Part shown: piece after piece, positions 1-13,003 of the stretch | Layout of the letters: each line of letters opens with the position of its first letter | How positions within the stretch are numbered: position 1 is the stretch's first letter | From: Lineolata rhizophorae | Taxonomy: Eukaryota; Ascomycota; Dothideomycetes; Lineolatales; Lineolataceae | Reading direction: 5' to 3' | Assembly: GCA_010093515.1 (NCBI GenBank) | Contig: MU001695.1 | Location: forward strand, 126,750 to 190,749 | DNA: 64,000 bases | Notes under the pieces: model-generated | What the model saw: the letters and a program-made list of their open reading frames with translations, nothing else | What the model was told of the DNA's origin: nothing | Databases searched by the model: none | Position numbers and translations under genes: made by a program

Positions 1-2577
1 AGCACGACGACAACGGCTCGGGCTGGACGAGGCTCCTTACTCCAACGAGCGGCGTTCCAGCTGCTCGTCCCGGACGCGGCGACGACGACTGCCAGTAGGA
101 CCCTAGCTTGGCCCCGGATTCGTCCCTGCGGGCTTCCTGATTGGGCGGCGGCGCCTCCAAGCGGCACTGCCGAGGATACGTTACGCCGGGGGCTGTTCCT
201 GGCGGTTCCGACGGGCTCGGGTCCGGACGGAACGCGCGAGACGGCGTGCCTGGGAGCTGCTTCTGGGCGGCGGCGCGGCGGCGGCGGCGGCCTGGGGCAA
301 CAGCTGTGGGGCGTTTCAAGCCCAAGGGCGCAGCGGTAGCGGTGTTGGCGGCGATGGTAGCGCCGTCGGGATTGGCGACGGCGGAGGCGGTGCTAGCGGG
401 AGTTGTGGTAAGGCCAAGGGGCGGAGGAGTAAGAAAGGCGTAACCTTTGGGGGTAGTGCTGGTAGCGGTGGAGTAAAGAAGAGTAGTGCCGGCGGCAGCG
501 GCAGTAGGAGCAGCAGCAGCCGTAAATGTGGAGTCCTCAGAATAGCGGCGGCAGAGATAGCAGCAGTGAAGTCTGGGCACGCGAGCAGCGGCAGCAGGTG
601 TTGCAGACACAAAGGCCGTCCGAGGACTATTAGTAGTCGTCGACGGTGGCTTCTTCGTTTGCTTCAACACAAAGCTCTGGAATCCCAACAAAGCGCGTCC
701 TCCAGCTTCTCGACGATGCCGCCGGGGTGGCAGCGGCGCCCTTCTTGAGCACCGCGCGACCCAGCCCGCAGCCATGGGCGGTGACGAAATGTCCTCTGGC
801 CCGCCCGGCTCCGGCGCGCATCACAGAACATCATCAGGCGCTCGCGCAAATGGGATGGGGAGACGGGGGAGAGGGGTGTGCGGTTCCGGCCGAGGTGTCT
901 CCGTCCTCGTCCGCGTCCTCGTCTCCGTCCTCGACGGGCGCGCGGGAGTGGCGGCGGCAGGCCTGCGCTGCACGGCTGCGGGCCTGCGTTGCCCCGAACA
1001 GAACGACAGGCCCAGACCGCGACCAACGCGGAGAGGCAAATCGAGCGAACTTGTCCAGCCGGCGGTTAACGGCGGGGTGGCCGCGCGGGCGCCGGACGCG
1101 CGAGTATCTGGCCCTTTCTTTTCTTACGCTTACCATACGCGGACTTCTACATGCTGTGTAGGGTACATTGGTTACGCCCGGGCTGCATCCCCGCCGCGCA
1201 TCCACGCGCGCCCACCCCGGCGCGAGGTAGGGTTGGCCCGCGTATGAAGGTAGCAGTGGGTACCTACGCCCTGGGCGAACGGAGGGCTGCCGTTCGAACC
1301 ACTTAAAATCCCCAGCCCATGTGCCGGGCGTCGGCCAAACACAATCGCCGTTTTACTTCACACTTACGAGAGAAAAGCCCAGGCGTCGATGCGTGCCGCT
1401 TGCAACGATCCACGACTAGCCAGCTTCGTAACGTTTGCAGCCGTCTGTCTGGGCGCGCTGGTGACCGCTGAGGGGGGGGCCTGGATCGTAGATGAGGCAC
1501 AAATCACGATATGCGGGCACCCCGCACCCCTGTCAGCCTTGACGACATGCCGTGCGGCCATGCTGTGCGGTGCGGAGCACATCTCGGGACCCATGAAAGG
1601 CGCAAACGCCCAGGGCTCTGGACAGACGCACGTCCGGGGATCGCCGCCGCGCTTTTTTGCCGTTGGCCCGAGGCGAAACGAACGACTGACGACGACTTGA
1701 CGATAGTCAAGCAAGGAGGAGCCAGCAGTTGTCTTGTCCACTACTGATCGGAGAATTTCCCACAGGCTTCCTCCCGAGGAATCGAAGGGGGGAAGGGAGC
1801 GTGGAAGGACGTAAGAGAACGTAACATGACTCCAAGCCGTGCGTGTCGACGGCGACTGCTCCGCGCGCTCTCGGAAACAGGGCCCAAATGGTCGTACGGA
1901 AACCGCTGCATCCATCCGACGGAGGTTATCGTGGGGGTATCTTTGGAAGCCCTAGCATATCGCCCGGCCCACACTAAATCCAAAAGCCTGGAGAATCGAG
2001 CTCGACAAGCACATGCATGGCCGGGGGACATTCACGTGCGCACTGCTAACCCGCGGTAAACCGTAAACGCTTCGCTGGCGTCCCCGGGCCAACGACTAAA
2101 ACCTGCAGCTTTCCGAGGCTGGACCGGCCCAGACTTTTTTCGTTTCTCGCTGCTCCCTTTCCCCAACTCCGTCTCTGCATCCGGCCGGGCCTTGCGTCGC
2201 CGGAAGCATGCCGTCGCCGCCCTTCGGGTAATCGCCCGACGGCCTAAGGACCAGCGGGCCGGCCCAGTCTGCCGCCAACTCCAATGGAAGGGACCGCGCC
2301 GAGCGAGGGACGGAGAAAACTCGCACGAGCCAATTCATTTTCGTCGAAAGATTAATTGTCTATGTCTACAGATCCCAAATTCTCAGTGGCCAGCGCAAGG
2401 AAGTCGGGTTCCTACCTAAAGTCCCGAGGTGTACTCACTCCTCGGTATATACTAATATGCGTACATATTCGCTGTACAAGCTGGCGGTGTCTTCCCTTAG
2501 TACCAAACGCCGTTCGGGTCTGCCCGGAAAGACTTCCACCCATTCAAACCCAAGCAGTTACTAGTATGTACCCATTT
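1..2577. other. Intergenic, GC-rich, no supportable gene
   Basis: The first 1.2 kb are very GC-rich and made of GGC/GCG-type low-complexity runs (for example around 265-300 and 480-530), which keep several frames open by chance. Open frames on both strands encode only Gly/Ala/Arg/Ser- or Pro/Leu-rich strings with no family motif. A gene entering from the left and ending near position 98 on the plus strand cannot be excluded. From 1.2 to 2.6 kb the sequence is less GC-rich and I see no gene. The right part is the 3' flank of the ABC transporter. Confidence 0.5.
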
Positions 2578-5500
2578 TCACGCCTTATCGACACCCTCAT
2601 TATGCTGCTGCTCGCGACGCCGCATCTCCTTCCTGTTCTTTCTCGTCTTCGGGTTCAATGCATCAATCATCTTCCGGCCGCCTTGGAGATACAGCCAAGA
2701 ACAGAAGTACACTACGATAAACTGGAACGCGATGTAGGCCCCTAAGTTTCATGATTAAACGGCAGGTCAGCAATCCGAAAGCCCAGACTCTCGGAAGATG
2801 TCGGAACGAGTGCGTTTGGGGAAGAAACTCGGGGAAATCGGGGACCGGCGGCGGAGTAAACAAAAACAGAAAAGCTCAAAACTCACAAAAGATGCCGTAG
2901 TCACGCCAGACGTGGCTGTAATACACGCTGAAACTGCGTCCCTGCACGAGAGGAGAATTTCCACGTTAGCCAAAGGTGCATTTTATTTTCCCAACAGAAA
3001 TAGTCCAGCTCTTCTCTTTGCGCCCCTCCGAGCCGGCGATCGCTCGGGACTCGTCCCTGGTATTTTGAACTCGCCTCTCGCCCGAACCTTCCAATCACGA
3101 ATAGAAAGGCCGAGGGGAAAAAAAAAAATTAAGATGTATCACTTACAAACTGGTCTCCCGACGCGTACTGACAGAAGCCGCACATTCCATTGTCCATCGT
3201 TTGCACGTACCCGCCCGCCTGCTGCGCGTACTGGCCCGCGTACTCCTGGCAGCTCTGGCCTTGCGGCGCCGAAAAGACGGCGAGCTCGCTTTGGTCGCAG
3301 CGGAGGGGCTGCTCGTGGATGACGAGGCCGAGCATGCCCTCGAGCAGGTAGCGGAAGGGCGTGAGGGGGTACATCCAGGCGTGCCAGAAGCCGGGCAGGG
3401 CGGCGGCCGGCACCACGACGCCGCAGAAGGACACCACGAAGGTGAAGAAGATGGGCACGAGCAGCGAGGCGAGCAGGTCGTTGGGCGAGAAGGACGCGAT
3501 GGCCTGCCCCATACCGAGGTAGAAGAGCTCGAAAGCCATGACGAAGGCCCACATCGACGCCGCCGTGTACGAGTCGCGCGGGAAGTGCGGCGGCCAGTAC
3601 CAGCACGCCCAGTAAACCGTGCCGGCCACGAGCCGGTAGGGGATCTCGGACAGCACGATGCCCGTCACGAGGGCGACCCACGAGTAGATTTTGGAGTTGG
3701 ACTCGCGGCCTTCGAACAGGTTGCGCGCCTCGAGGTAGCGCGGCTGCAGCTGCTGGATAAGTGGCGGCGATATCGTCAGCGTCATGAAGACGCTGAAGAG
3801 CCGGCTCTGGAAGTCGATGGAGCTCTGGCCTAGGTCCCAGAAGGTGAATGCGTTGAAGAGCCCCGTGAAGATGTGCAGCATGAACATGCCGATCACGTAC
3901 TCGGGCTTGCGCCAGATTGACACGAAGCTGCGCTTCACGTACGTCGCCACCTGCGCCCCCAACGGCATCGCATACTCGCGCTCGTCCCCGGTCGACGGGC
4001 TCGCCGTCACGCTGCGCCGCCGCGAGCTGATGATGCCTTCGATCTCGCGCGTGAGCTCCGCCTTCTCAGCCGACTTCTCCCATACTTCGCCCCAGTCCTG
4101 GCCCTTGTAGTCCGGGTTGCCCGCGCCAATGGCGTCGAGCATGTACTCGGCCGGGTTCGCCTCCGGGGCGCACTTCTTGGCCCCGTTGCGCTCCAGGTAG
4201 TCGATTAGCTTGCGGCTGTCGTGGCCCAGCTCGCCAAAGTACACGGTGCGGCCGCCGCTCTTGAGCAGCAGCAGCCGGTCGAAGTGCTCGAACAGCACCG
4301 AGCTCGGCTGGTGGATCGTGCACAGGATGGCCTGGCCCGCCTCGGCCAGCTTGCGCAGGAAGCGCACGATGTTGAAGGCGGCCTGGCTGTCCAGCCCGGA
4401 CGTGGGCTCGTCCAGGAACATGAGCAGGTCCGGCTTCGCGGCCAGCTCGACGGCGATGGTCAGCCGCTTGCGCTGCTCCTGGTTGAGCCCGGCGCCGACA
4501 GTGCCGATGACGGCCCCGGCGATGTCCCGCATCTCGAGCAGGTCGATGATGCGCTCGCAGTAGGCGTACTTGTCCTCGACGGGCACCTCGCGCGGCTGTC
4601 GCAGCTTGGCGCTGAAGCGCAACGCCTCGCGCACCGTCGCCGTCGGCTCGTGCACGTCCATCTGCTCGGCGAAGCCTGACGACCGCTGGAAGCTTCGCGG
4701 CAGCGGCCGCCCGTCGACCAGGAAGTCGCCCGTCACGACGCCGAACCGGATGCGCTGCGCCAGCGCGTTCAGCAGTGTCGTCTTGCCCGCGCCGGAGGCG
4801 CCCATCAGCGCCGTGAGCTTGCCGGGCTGCACGAAGCCTTGCACGTTTTCCAGCAGCGTGCGCTCCCCACCTTCGTATGGGATCCGGTAAGTTACGTTTT
4901 GGAAGGTGAAGATGGCCTCGTTGCCGGCGACCTTAGCAGTTTCATCCTCAGAGCTCGAGCCAGCGCCGGCCGTCTCGTCTTCGTCCGAGGCGCTAGAATT
5001 GCCCTCAGTCTTCTTGCCGCTCTCCTCGTCCTCGACGGGCTTGCCGTGCTCCATGGCCTTCTTGACGGTGCTGGGCGCCTGGCCGCGCCTGAAGATGGTA
5101 ACGGCGCCGCCGCCCTTGTTCGGCTTCTGTAACTCCATGCCCACAGCCGTCAGGAACAGGAAGAAGGCAAAGAAAGCCCAGATGAAGCCGAAGTTGCGCC
5201 ACAGGTGCGACCGCGAGTACTCGTACGCGACGTCAATGTAGTCGGCGCCGCTGACGACTAGCGAGCCCGGCTGGCTGCCCTGTATGGTGCAAGACTGGAA
5301 CTCGGGCGAGGCGCCGGGGACCTGCGGCACGACGTAGGGCGGCTCGCATTGGATCTCGAGATTGTAGAACTCGTTGGACATGAGCGCTTCGAAGCCGTAC
5401 TGGACCGGGTTGATCCAGGTGATCCACGAGAACCAGGGATGCTGCTTGGTGCGCGGAATTAGGTACCCGGTGTACACGACCAGCGCCTGAATGGCTACGC

Positions 5501-7667
5501 CGGTGATTCTCGTAGCGACGTCTAGGGAGCCGGCCAGAGCGCCGATGGCCCGGAAGAAAGCATACATAGTCATGGTGATGGAGAACAGCAACAACAGACT
5601 AATGAAGAACTGCGATGCCGTCCGCTGAAGATTTGCCATGAAGTAGACCACGACGTCGAAAAGCGTGACTTGAACTAATACGAGCGGCACGTCTACGACG
5701 CTTTGCGCGATCGCAAAAGCGGACGGCCGGTAGAATGAGAAGCTCTTGTGCTTGAGCAGGATGGGCCGGCTCTCAAACGCGGCAGTCAGCTCCGCCAGAG
5801 CGAGCAAGGCGTTGAACAGTAGGACAAAGAACATGACGCCGCCGCGGGTGAACACGCCGGAACTCGTCTGGGGTAGATCGTAGAACAAACTCCCCACGAT
5901 GAGTGACTGGAATAAAACACCGCCCCACTTGCCGACGAGGGATTGCTTGTCCCCGAGCAAGACGAGAAACTGCCGCTTCGTGCACGCCATCACCTGCCGG
6001 TGGAAGGGGATGGTGAAGTTTTTCTTCTTGGTCGCCTCGCCTTGGTTCGCGTGGCGCTCCTCGACCATGCGCTGCGTGTCGGCCTCGAACTCGGCGATCT
6101 CGGCCAGGTTGCGCTCGTGCAGCTCGCTCTTGGCGAAGGCCTCGGCAAACTGCTCGGGCGACCGCGGGATGCGGTCTTCCCAGCCTTCCCGGACGTGGCG
6201 CTCGTGCTCGTCCGTGACCGAGGTCAGGAAGTCGGCCGTCGTCCAGCGCTCCGGCTGCACGAAGCCGAGATCCTTGAAGTACCGGGCCGCGTCCTCGGTC
6301 GGGCCGAAGTAGCAGCACTTGCCCTCGTCGAGCAGGAGGACCTTGTCAAAGAGCTCGTAGAGACTCTCGCCGGCTTGGTACAGCGCGACGCAGGTGGAGA
6401 TGTGCGCCATGTTGGTCAGCGAGCGCAGGCTCTGGACGTACTCAAGCGCGGTGCTGGCGTCGAGGCCGCGCGTGCTGTTGTCCCAGCACTGGGTCGATGC
6501 CTTGGTGATCATTGCCTCGGCGATGCTGACGCGCTTCTTCTCGCCGCCCGACACGCCGCGGATCATCTCGTTGCCCACCTTGGTGTTCATGGTGTGCTCG
6601 ATCCAGAAGAGCTTCGAGACGACGCGGAGGAACTCGCGGACATAGTCATCCCTTGTTTCTCCCTCGCGGCGCGAATCCTTCCCGGGCGTCCGCGTCTTCA
6701 GCGCGAAAGACAAGGTGTCTTTCACTTTCAGAGTCGCATAGTGCAGGTCGTCTTCGGGGTTGTACAGGATCTCTCCGCGGTACTTCTTGGCCATGGTGCG
6801 GGAGTCGGTCCCGCCGTAGGTGACGTCGCCCTCGACGCTCTCGTACCCGAACCGCTGGTTGCCAATGACTTTGAGGAAGGTTGAGCAGCCCGAGCCCGGG
6901 CGGCCGAGCACGAGGAGCATCTCGCCGGGCTTGATGCATCCAGAGAAGTTATCGATGATGGTGCGCACCGGCGGCTTTCCGGCGGCCTTCCTCGGGCCCA
7001 GCTTGAAGAGGTTCTTCAAGAACCTGGGGAAGCCCATGAAAATGTCTCCGGTGGTCGGTTGCAGCGCCGCGCCCAGACCCATGCCCTTCACAGTGAGATT
7101 CTTGAACACGACGCCGACGTGCCGCGTCTTCTCCTCCTCGGAGTTCGCCTGTCGCGTTTGGCCAAACATGCGAGATAAAAGCCTGTTGATTTCGGCCTGC
7201 TCCTCATTCTCGTCGGGGTCGGCCGTGGCGATGGAGTCGGCCTTGCCGCCACTGTGCGTCGTCCGCCGGTGGGAAAGGGCCTTGAAGAGCTCATCTTCGG
7301 TGATGCCTTTGCTGGTTTGTCGCCGAAGATTCCTTGGCCGGTCAGGGTGCGTCGAGGTGGAGGATTTTATGGGCGCGAAAGCTCCCTTCTCATCGCTGTC
7401 AGGTGTTCCGAGTGACTTTTCGTATTCCTCCGACTTGGCAGAGTCGATGTGGTCGTGATCGTAACTTCCATTTCCTGCTGCTGTAGTTCCGGCATCGTCA
7501 TGGCTGGATGACTCTTGAGGGGCGGGTGTCGAGGTCGACAGAGGCGACAAAACACGGTCTGATTGTTGGCGTGGAGCTCCACTCCGGTACGACTGCTGTC
7601 TGCTATTACCTGCAGAGTTTGGCCAGGCGCCCGGCAGGTCACTGGGCGGTGCATTGCCTGACGACAT
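2578..7667 (-). CDS. PDR-type (ABCG) full-size multidrug ABC transporter
   Basis: Three exons: 7667-3147, 2941-2887 and 2741-2578, giving 1579 residues. Order is NBD1-TMD1-NBD2-TMD2, the reverse topology of the fungal PDR family, which exports drugs and lipophilic compounds across the plasma membrane. NBD1 has the PDR-type Walker A GRPGSGCST (about residues 255-263, Cys instead of Lys) and signature VSGGEKKR (about 372); NBD2 has the canonical Walker A GASGAGKTT (about 954) and the altered signature LNQEQRKR. The open frame continues past 3147 into an intron starting GTAAGT; splicing restores the family C-terminus (DYGIFWAYIAF, a last membrane segment, and a Lys/Arg-rich tail). I chose the ATG at 7667 (MSSGNAPP); an in-frame start 37 codons upstream is possible. 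Family assignment is firm; the substrate is unknown. Confidence 0.95.
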
Positions 7668-9359
7668 GACTGTCGAGGTTTCAAAACCAACAGCCGAGAT
7701 GGGCTGGCCTTTCAGGGGGCACGACCCTCGAAAAGGAGGCAGTCGACGGTGTCTCACGGCTTTCTTTTCCCTTTTCAAGAGGATTCAATTATAAAGTAGT
7801 ATGGACATGTGAAGAGTAGGAAAAGAAGAGGAAAACGTCACACTGAAGAAACGGCGGGAAAGCAGAAAAAGGGCAGAGAAAATTAGCAGGAAACAACGGC
7901 ATTTTTCTACAGAAAAGAGGCCGGGCCAGGGGCACAAAGACCGGCCCGCCGCCGGCGCGGTTCACTCATAAGGGCATAGAACGCCCACCGACTAGGTATG
8001 TCTCTTTTCGTCCGGGAAAAGCCTTACCTGCGTTGGCGCGCGCGCGCGCCCATCGGAGGGAGCGATTCGGGGAGCTTCCACCGGTTCCGGCGACGAGTCT
8101 TCAACGTCACCGTCGTCGGAGAACGGCCAGGACTGTGCGCCGACCCGGCGGCTGGCTGGCCCGGCCGCGTCGCGTGCGCGCACGTGCAGGCGTCGGAGCG
8201 TTCTCCCGCCGACCTCCGGCTCGAGCGCGCTCGCCGACGCCCCGCGGCCTGGAAAGTTGCAATGACAAAGCGTCGCCCTTCAGCGGATGCTCGAGGCTCC
8301 GAGGCACGCGGCTCGCCTTCGACGTTCTGGAGTTCGATTTGTCACGTCGAGACCGGAGCGACCCGACGCTGAGGTGGGATGTCTTCGCTTTTGGCTCTCC
8401 TGGCGGCGGTCTTGAACTCTCGCATCGTCCCACCGTCGGTCCGAAACCCCGATCCGCGGTTCGCAGGAACGCTGGCGGCTTGTAGCCTCTACTTGACCGA
8501 GTTGGTTCGCTATCGACTGCTCACCGTTCCCATCCACGATGCCTATGTACCCTGGTGTAGCGTTAGCCAGCCAATAGGCTGGAAACTCATTGTGCCCGCA
8601 ACCCCGGTCCGCGGTTGCAAGAACGCTGGTGGGTCTTGGCTTTGCTTGGCTCAGTCCGCTTGTTTGACTACCACCTCCACGATGCCTAGGTAGAATCGTA
8701 GACGCATAGTCGACCGAACAAACTGGCGCGGCTCATACGTCCCAAACTCCGTCCCTAAACTCCGCTTAAAAGACTCGTGTCGGAGACATTTGTGTAATCC
8801 GCTACGGGGCAAGAGAGCTGCGATCCTTTCGGAAAGGAAGAATGGGCAAACCCGCGCAGGTCGCGGAAACCTCGCACCATCTTGTGGAGTTCTTGTCCTC
8901 CGTTCTACGGCGTTACCGTACCGCTAGCCGCCTACTTTCGAGGAAGCATAAGCACGGCGAGGTTGTGTGGTGCTGTTCCTCTCAACGTCATAGCTGTCCC
9001 AGTGTATCCAAATATCATCCGGTTACTTCACTTGCATACGACACCCATCTGGATACCCAACTTCAAGAAAGTCACGCTAGGCAAACAACAATACTCAATA
9101 CCACACTATTTCCGTATTCTACTCGAAGGCCCATTTCCCATCTACGTAGGCACCGAGACCAGCAACGTATATTCTTCCTAGCAGTTTCTCGGCCACGCCC
9201 CCACCTAATTGGTATCTAACCCGAAACTTCGAACGCGAAAGACGAAATAGAAAAAGTACCTACCTATCCATCCGCTCTATTACTCAACAGTGACAACGTG
9301 ACAAACCCCCGCCTCGCCGAATAAACAAGCCTTCCGCGCCCCCTCGCCCCCCCAACAAT
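7668..9359. other. Intergenic region upstream of the ABC transporter
   Basis: Holds the 5' flank of the ABC pump (right side of 7667) and the 3' flank of the importin gene. It contains a (GC)n run at about 8034-8050 and a degenerate tandem duplication at 8445-8690 listed separately. No coding region with recognisable motifs is seen. I found no clear TCCGYGGA-type PDRE drug-response element close to the pump's start. Confidence 0.5.
8445..8690. repeat. Degenerate tandem duplication, about 150-bp unit
   Basis: The segment starting AACCCCGATCCGCGGTT at 8445 recurs at 8600 as AACCCCGGTCCGCGGTT, each followed by a GGAACGCTGG/AGAACGCTGG stretch. The words CCACGATGCCTA at 8534 and 8677 also match. 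Spacings of 155 and 143 nt show that the two copies have diverged by small indels. No coding function is evident. Confidence 0.6.
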
Positions 9360-12300
9360 CTACCCCATCCTCTTAAAATACTCCACCAACTCTGCCACCC
9401 TCGCCCTCGTCACCTCATCCAGCTGCTCCTCCGGCGGCCCCAACACCTTCTCCACCGCCGGCACCACTGCGGGCGTGAGCTCGCGCATCGCCGGCTCTCC
9501 GGCCTCGTAGAGCCCCACGACCGTCTGCCACACCACGGCGTTCTCCTCGAAGTCCTCGCGGATCGGCAGGCACTCCACCAGCCGCGGCAGCACCTCGCCC
9601 AGCGGCACTTTGCCCGAGCGTCCCATGCGCCTCACCACGCGCGCCACGCAGCCCGCCGCGTTGTCCACGAGCCGCGCCAGCGGCAGCGACGGGTCCAGCA
9701 GCGGCTCGACGCGCACCATGACGGTGCCCAGATTCTTGACCACCTCGGGCTCGGCTCCGTACTCGACCAGCAGGCCCACGCCGTAGGCCGCGTTGGCCTT
9801 GGTGTCCGGGTCCTCGTCCGCCAGCCGGTGCGTCAGCGCCTTGAAGAGCTGGCCCGAGAATGGCGCCACCGCCTCGCCCATAGCTCCGACACACTCGGCC
9901 ACCGTGCCCACGGCTGCCGACCGCTCGTTTGCGTCCGTCGAGCTGCAGTGCCGCAGCGCCGGCTTCTCGAGCGCCTTCCAGAGCTCCGCGAATGAGGGTC
10001 CCAGGGCGAACGAGAGCGATGCCACCGCGTCCAACGCCGTCTCGATAACGAGCCAGTCGTATTCCGAGGACTCGTCCAGGGGATCCTCGCCGCCGCCAGT
10101 GGCCCCAGCGCCAAGTTCGTCGTCGGCTTCGTCTCCGAGATCCTGCTGGCACGGGTGGCGCTTGGTAATGGTGGCGATGAGGAGCGACGATATTTGCGTG
10201 ACAGCGTTTCCGCTACCGGCCAGGAGGATAGCGGGACCGCACGACTTGAGAATGGTGGCTATGTCACGATTGATGTCGGTGACGGTGCCGCTGATGGGGA
10301 TGTCTAGTTAGCTGACGAGGTGTTGTAAAGTATGCCTAAGGAAAGCGAAAACCAAAACAGGTTCAGAAAAGGGTCAGATATTGATATTATCGTGTTCGCT
10401 TCATCCACACGTTTGTGTGTCCGAGTGAGCTGGGTATAACGAATACGTTGTCATCACGTGAAAACCAGTTGGGATGTGTCTGCAAAACTCAGCAGAAAGA
10501 AAGAAACAAAGTTCAAAAGACCTACCGATCCATCTCATCCTCCCATACGCCCAACGTTGCCTGCATAACCATCTCCCCCAGCTGGGTCAGCTCCGGCCCC
10601 GGCTGCACCTGCAGCGGCAGTCCGGGCTTCCACTTTTCCATGCCTTGCTCCTCCGCCAGGCCCCACATGGTCTCGTAGGTGCGCCAGAGGGTCCCCAGCG
10701 CCGCCTTGCGCACACCTTCGTAAGAGTGTGTCACGAGCCGCAGCACCGTCTCCACCGTCTTCTGCACGTAAGGCATGAACTTGGCCCGCGTCATGCTCAG
10801 CACGTCGCCCACCACCTCGACTGCGATCTCCTTTTCCATCGCCACGGCCGTCACCCCGCCCAGCTCCGACCACGCGTCGTCGTCCTCATCGCCCGCCTCG
10901 ATGACCGCTTCGTCTTCGTCGTCCCCGTTGTCGCCGGCGTCGCCGGCCGCGACTTTGATCTTACGCCCCGCAACCATAACTTCCTGGCCCAGCAGTTCCT
11001 TGGCGTCTTCGCCAAGTTGCACTTCAAAGTCCGTCTCCTCCTGTTTGAGGCACTCGTCGAGCCCGCGAACGACGCCGTCGAGGTAGGGCGCAAACTCCTC
11101 GCCGTACACCTTGGCCACGGTGCTCCATAGGACGTAGCTCGTCTCACGCAGCCGCGGGTGATCCAGGTGCAGAGCTTCCTCGGAAGCCTCCATAAGCGGG
11201 CGGACGTACGGGCTAAAGGCCTCGGCACCCACGGCCGCCGCGATTTTGCCCATCGAGTCGCACACAACACCACGCAGGTCCAGGTCTTCCTGGCTGTCCT
11301 TGCGGGGCACGTACTGGCCGAGCACGCGCATTGTATTCTCGAAATATGGAAGGAAGGCATCCTCGGTCGCCGCCGCAATGGAACCCACGGCTCCAACCGA
11401 GGCCACGCGAGTCTTGAAGTCCGGGTGCTCGAACAGGCGGCTGAAGCGGGGCACCAGCTCGGGCGCATACTTGGCAGCGTCCTCCTTGTCCAGCCCTTCG
11501 ATAAGCGAGTCGATTGCATTGCAGCTACCGCGAACGATCTCGATCTTGCGCTCGTCTTCGTCAGAGGTGCCACTACCCAGAGACGCCAGCGCAGTGTCGA
11601 AATTCTTCACCATGGCTGGAATCAAGCGCGCGTGCTCCTTGCCCATGTCCTCGGCCAAATCGTCCGCAAGGCGGGCGACGCCGTTGAGAGCCGCAGCGCG
11701 GACGCGAACGTTGGGATCTTCGAGAAGATGCAGCACCATAGGAAGTATCTCTTTTAGCTGAGTCGCGATAAAATCGGGAGCTCCCTCAACGCACATGCCC
11801 AAGGCCAAGATACTGGCGCGGCGATATTCGGGATCTTGGTTGGTGACATAGGGCCCAATGGCCTTGAGCAGGGGCACAACAACCTGGCTCGGCGGCAGGC
11901 TAGAAGCGAGGATATCCAGCAGCCCGAGCGCAGAGCGCGCAGGGGTGATCTCGTCATCATCGCTGGTCAAGTCTCCGAGCTCGGTGACGATTTGAAGGGC
12001 CTTGACGGTGATTTCTTCGCCAATTCGAAGGGCCTGCAGCTTTAATCGGCGATACCTGACGGACTGCATCAGAAATGCCAACGCCTGAGACCTGAAGTCA
12101 TCGTCGACCGACGTTTCCGACGCTAACTCGAGCATAAACCTAACAAGGTCGCCGAAATGGCGCGCTAGAAGGGCTGTGTCGCATCCGAGCAGCGTCTGGA
12201 AGACCTCGAACGCCGGCATGGCCTGATCCTCGTCGTTGGCCTCGACGGTGGCCTTGAGCACCGCCACCATCTGCGGCACGGCATCCTGGAACTTCCGCAA

Positions 12301-13003
12301 GCTCGCCCCGTCCTCCTCCGTGTCGAGCAGCATGGCGACGCGGCTGAGGGCCAGCATGGTACTCGTGCGCACCTGCATGCTGTCCGGGTCCTGAATCGTC
12401 TTAGCGAACAACGCAAACAGGTTGTCCAGGTTGTCTGAAAACATGTCGCCCATTGCCTCTATCAGCGTGTAGATGATGAAGACGCCGACCTCGCGATGTT
12501 GGGCGCTGTTGCTCGTAGCGGCCTGTTGTAGCACGCTTGGCAGATCGGCCCACTCGCCATCCTCAAGGTCGATCTTGGCAATGGCGGTGATGACGCGTGC
12601 CGAGTTATGGCGCACAAGAGTGGCTTCTTCGTTGAGCGTGGCCTGTAGCAGCTGGTTGCGAAGGTGGGGCTTCTGGTCGGCGGGTATATGCTTCCAGTGC
12701 TTCGAGACGAGCTTCCGGGCCTCGACGGCGGCCAGCTGGCGCAGGTTTTTGTCGGGCGATTGGGCGAGAATGCGCAGGAGGGCGACGAGCGAAATCGGAC
12801 TGGTGTAGTACTGCTTCTTGAGGGTGGACGTAGCGGCTTTGACCCGCTCCGTATCGGCTGGGTAATAGACATGTAAATATGAGGGGATTTGAACGGCGGC
12901 TCTATATCCCAAAGGGAGTTGCATGCACAGGAACGGCAGAAGTGGACCTACGGAGCAAAAGGCTCTTCAGGAGCTCAACAAATTCGGCTTCGTCTGGGGC
13001 CAT
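9360..13003 (-). CDS. kap123: Importin beta-family nuclear import receptor, Kap123/importin-4 type
   Basis: Three exons: 13003-12952, 12857-10526 and 10290-9360, total 1104 residues, matching the usual length of about 1100 for Kap123. The protein is built of HEAT repeats throughout. The N-terminus reads MAPDEAEFVELLKSLLLPDT across the first junction, followed by ERVKAATSTLKKQYY, the typical Kap123 start; Kap123 imports ribosomal proteins and histones H3/H4 into the nucleus. An acidic patch (EDEAVIEAGDEDDDAW) lies in the middle, as in the family. Both donors are GTAGGT rather than GTAAGT. The second junction (WEDEMDR to GTVTDINRD) uses the acceptor CATCAG at 10291; the nearer-looking CTAACTAG would break the frame and probably serves as branch site. 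The gene is divergent from the trehalase gene. Confidence 0.93.

Noticed and set aside
141-748. Open frames in the GC-rich left end (Gly/Ser/Arg- or Pro/Leu-rich)
   Set aside because: Several frames on both strands are open at once because of GGC/GCG runs; there is no domain, no splice-supported extension and no codon pattern distinguishing one frame.
3129-3146. Stop at 3129 as the true end of the ABC transporter
   Set aside because: It lies inside an intron beginning GTAAGT; two more exons complete the last membrane segment expected of the family.
10291-10310. CTAACTAG as acceptor of the second kap123 intron
   Set aside because: It gives the wrong phase with the donor at 10525; the CATCAG acceptor at 10291 restores WEDEMDR-GTVTDINRD.
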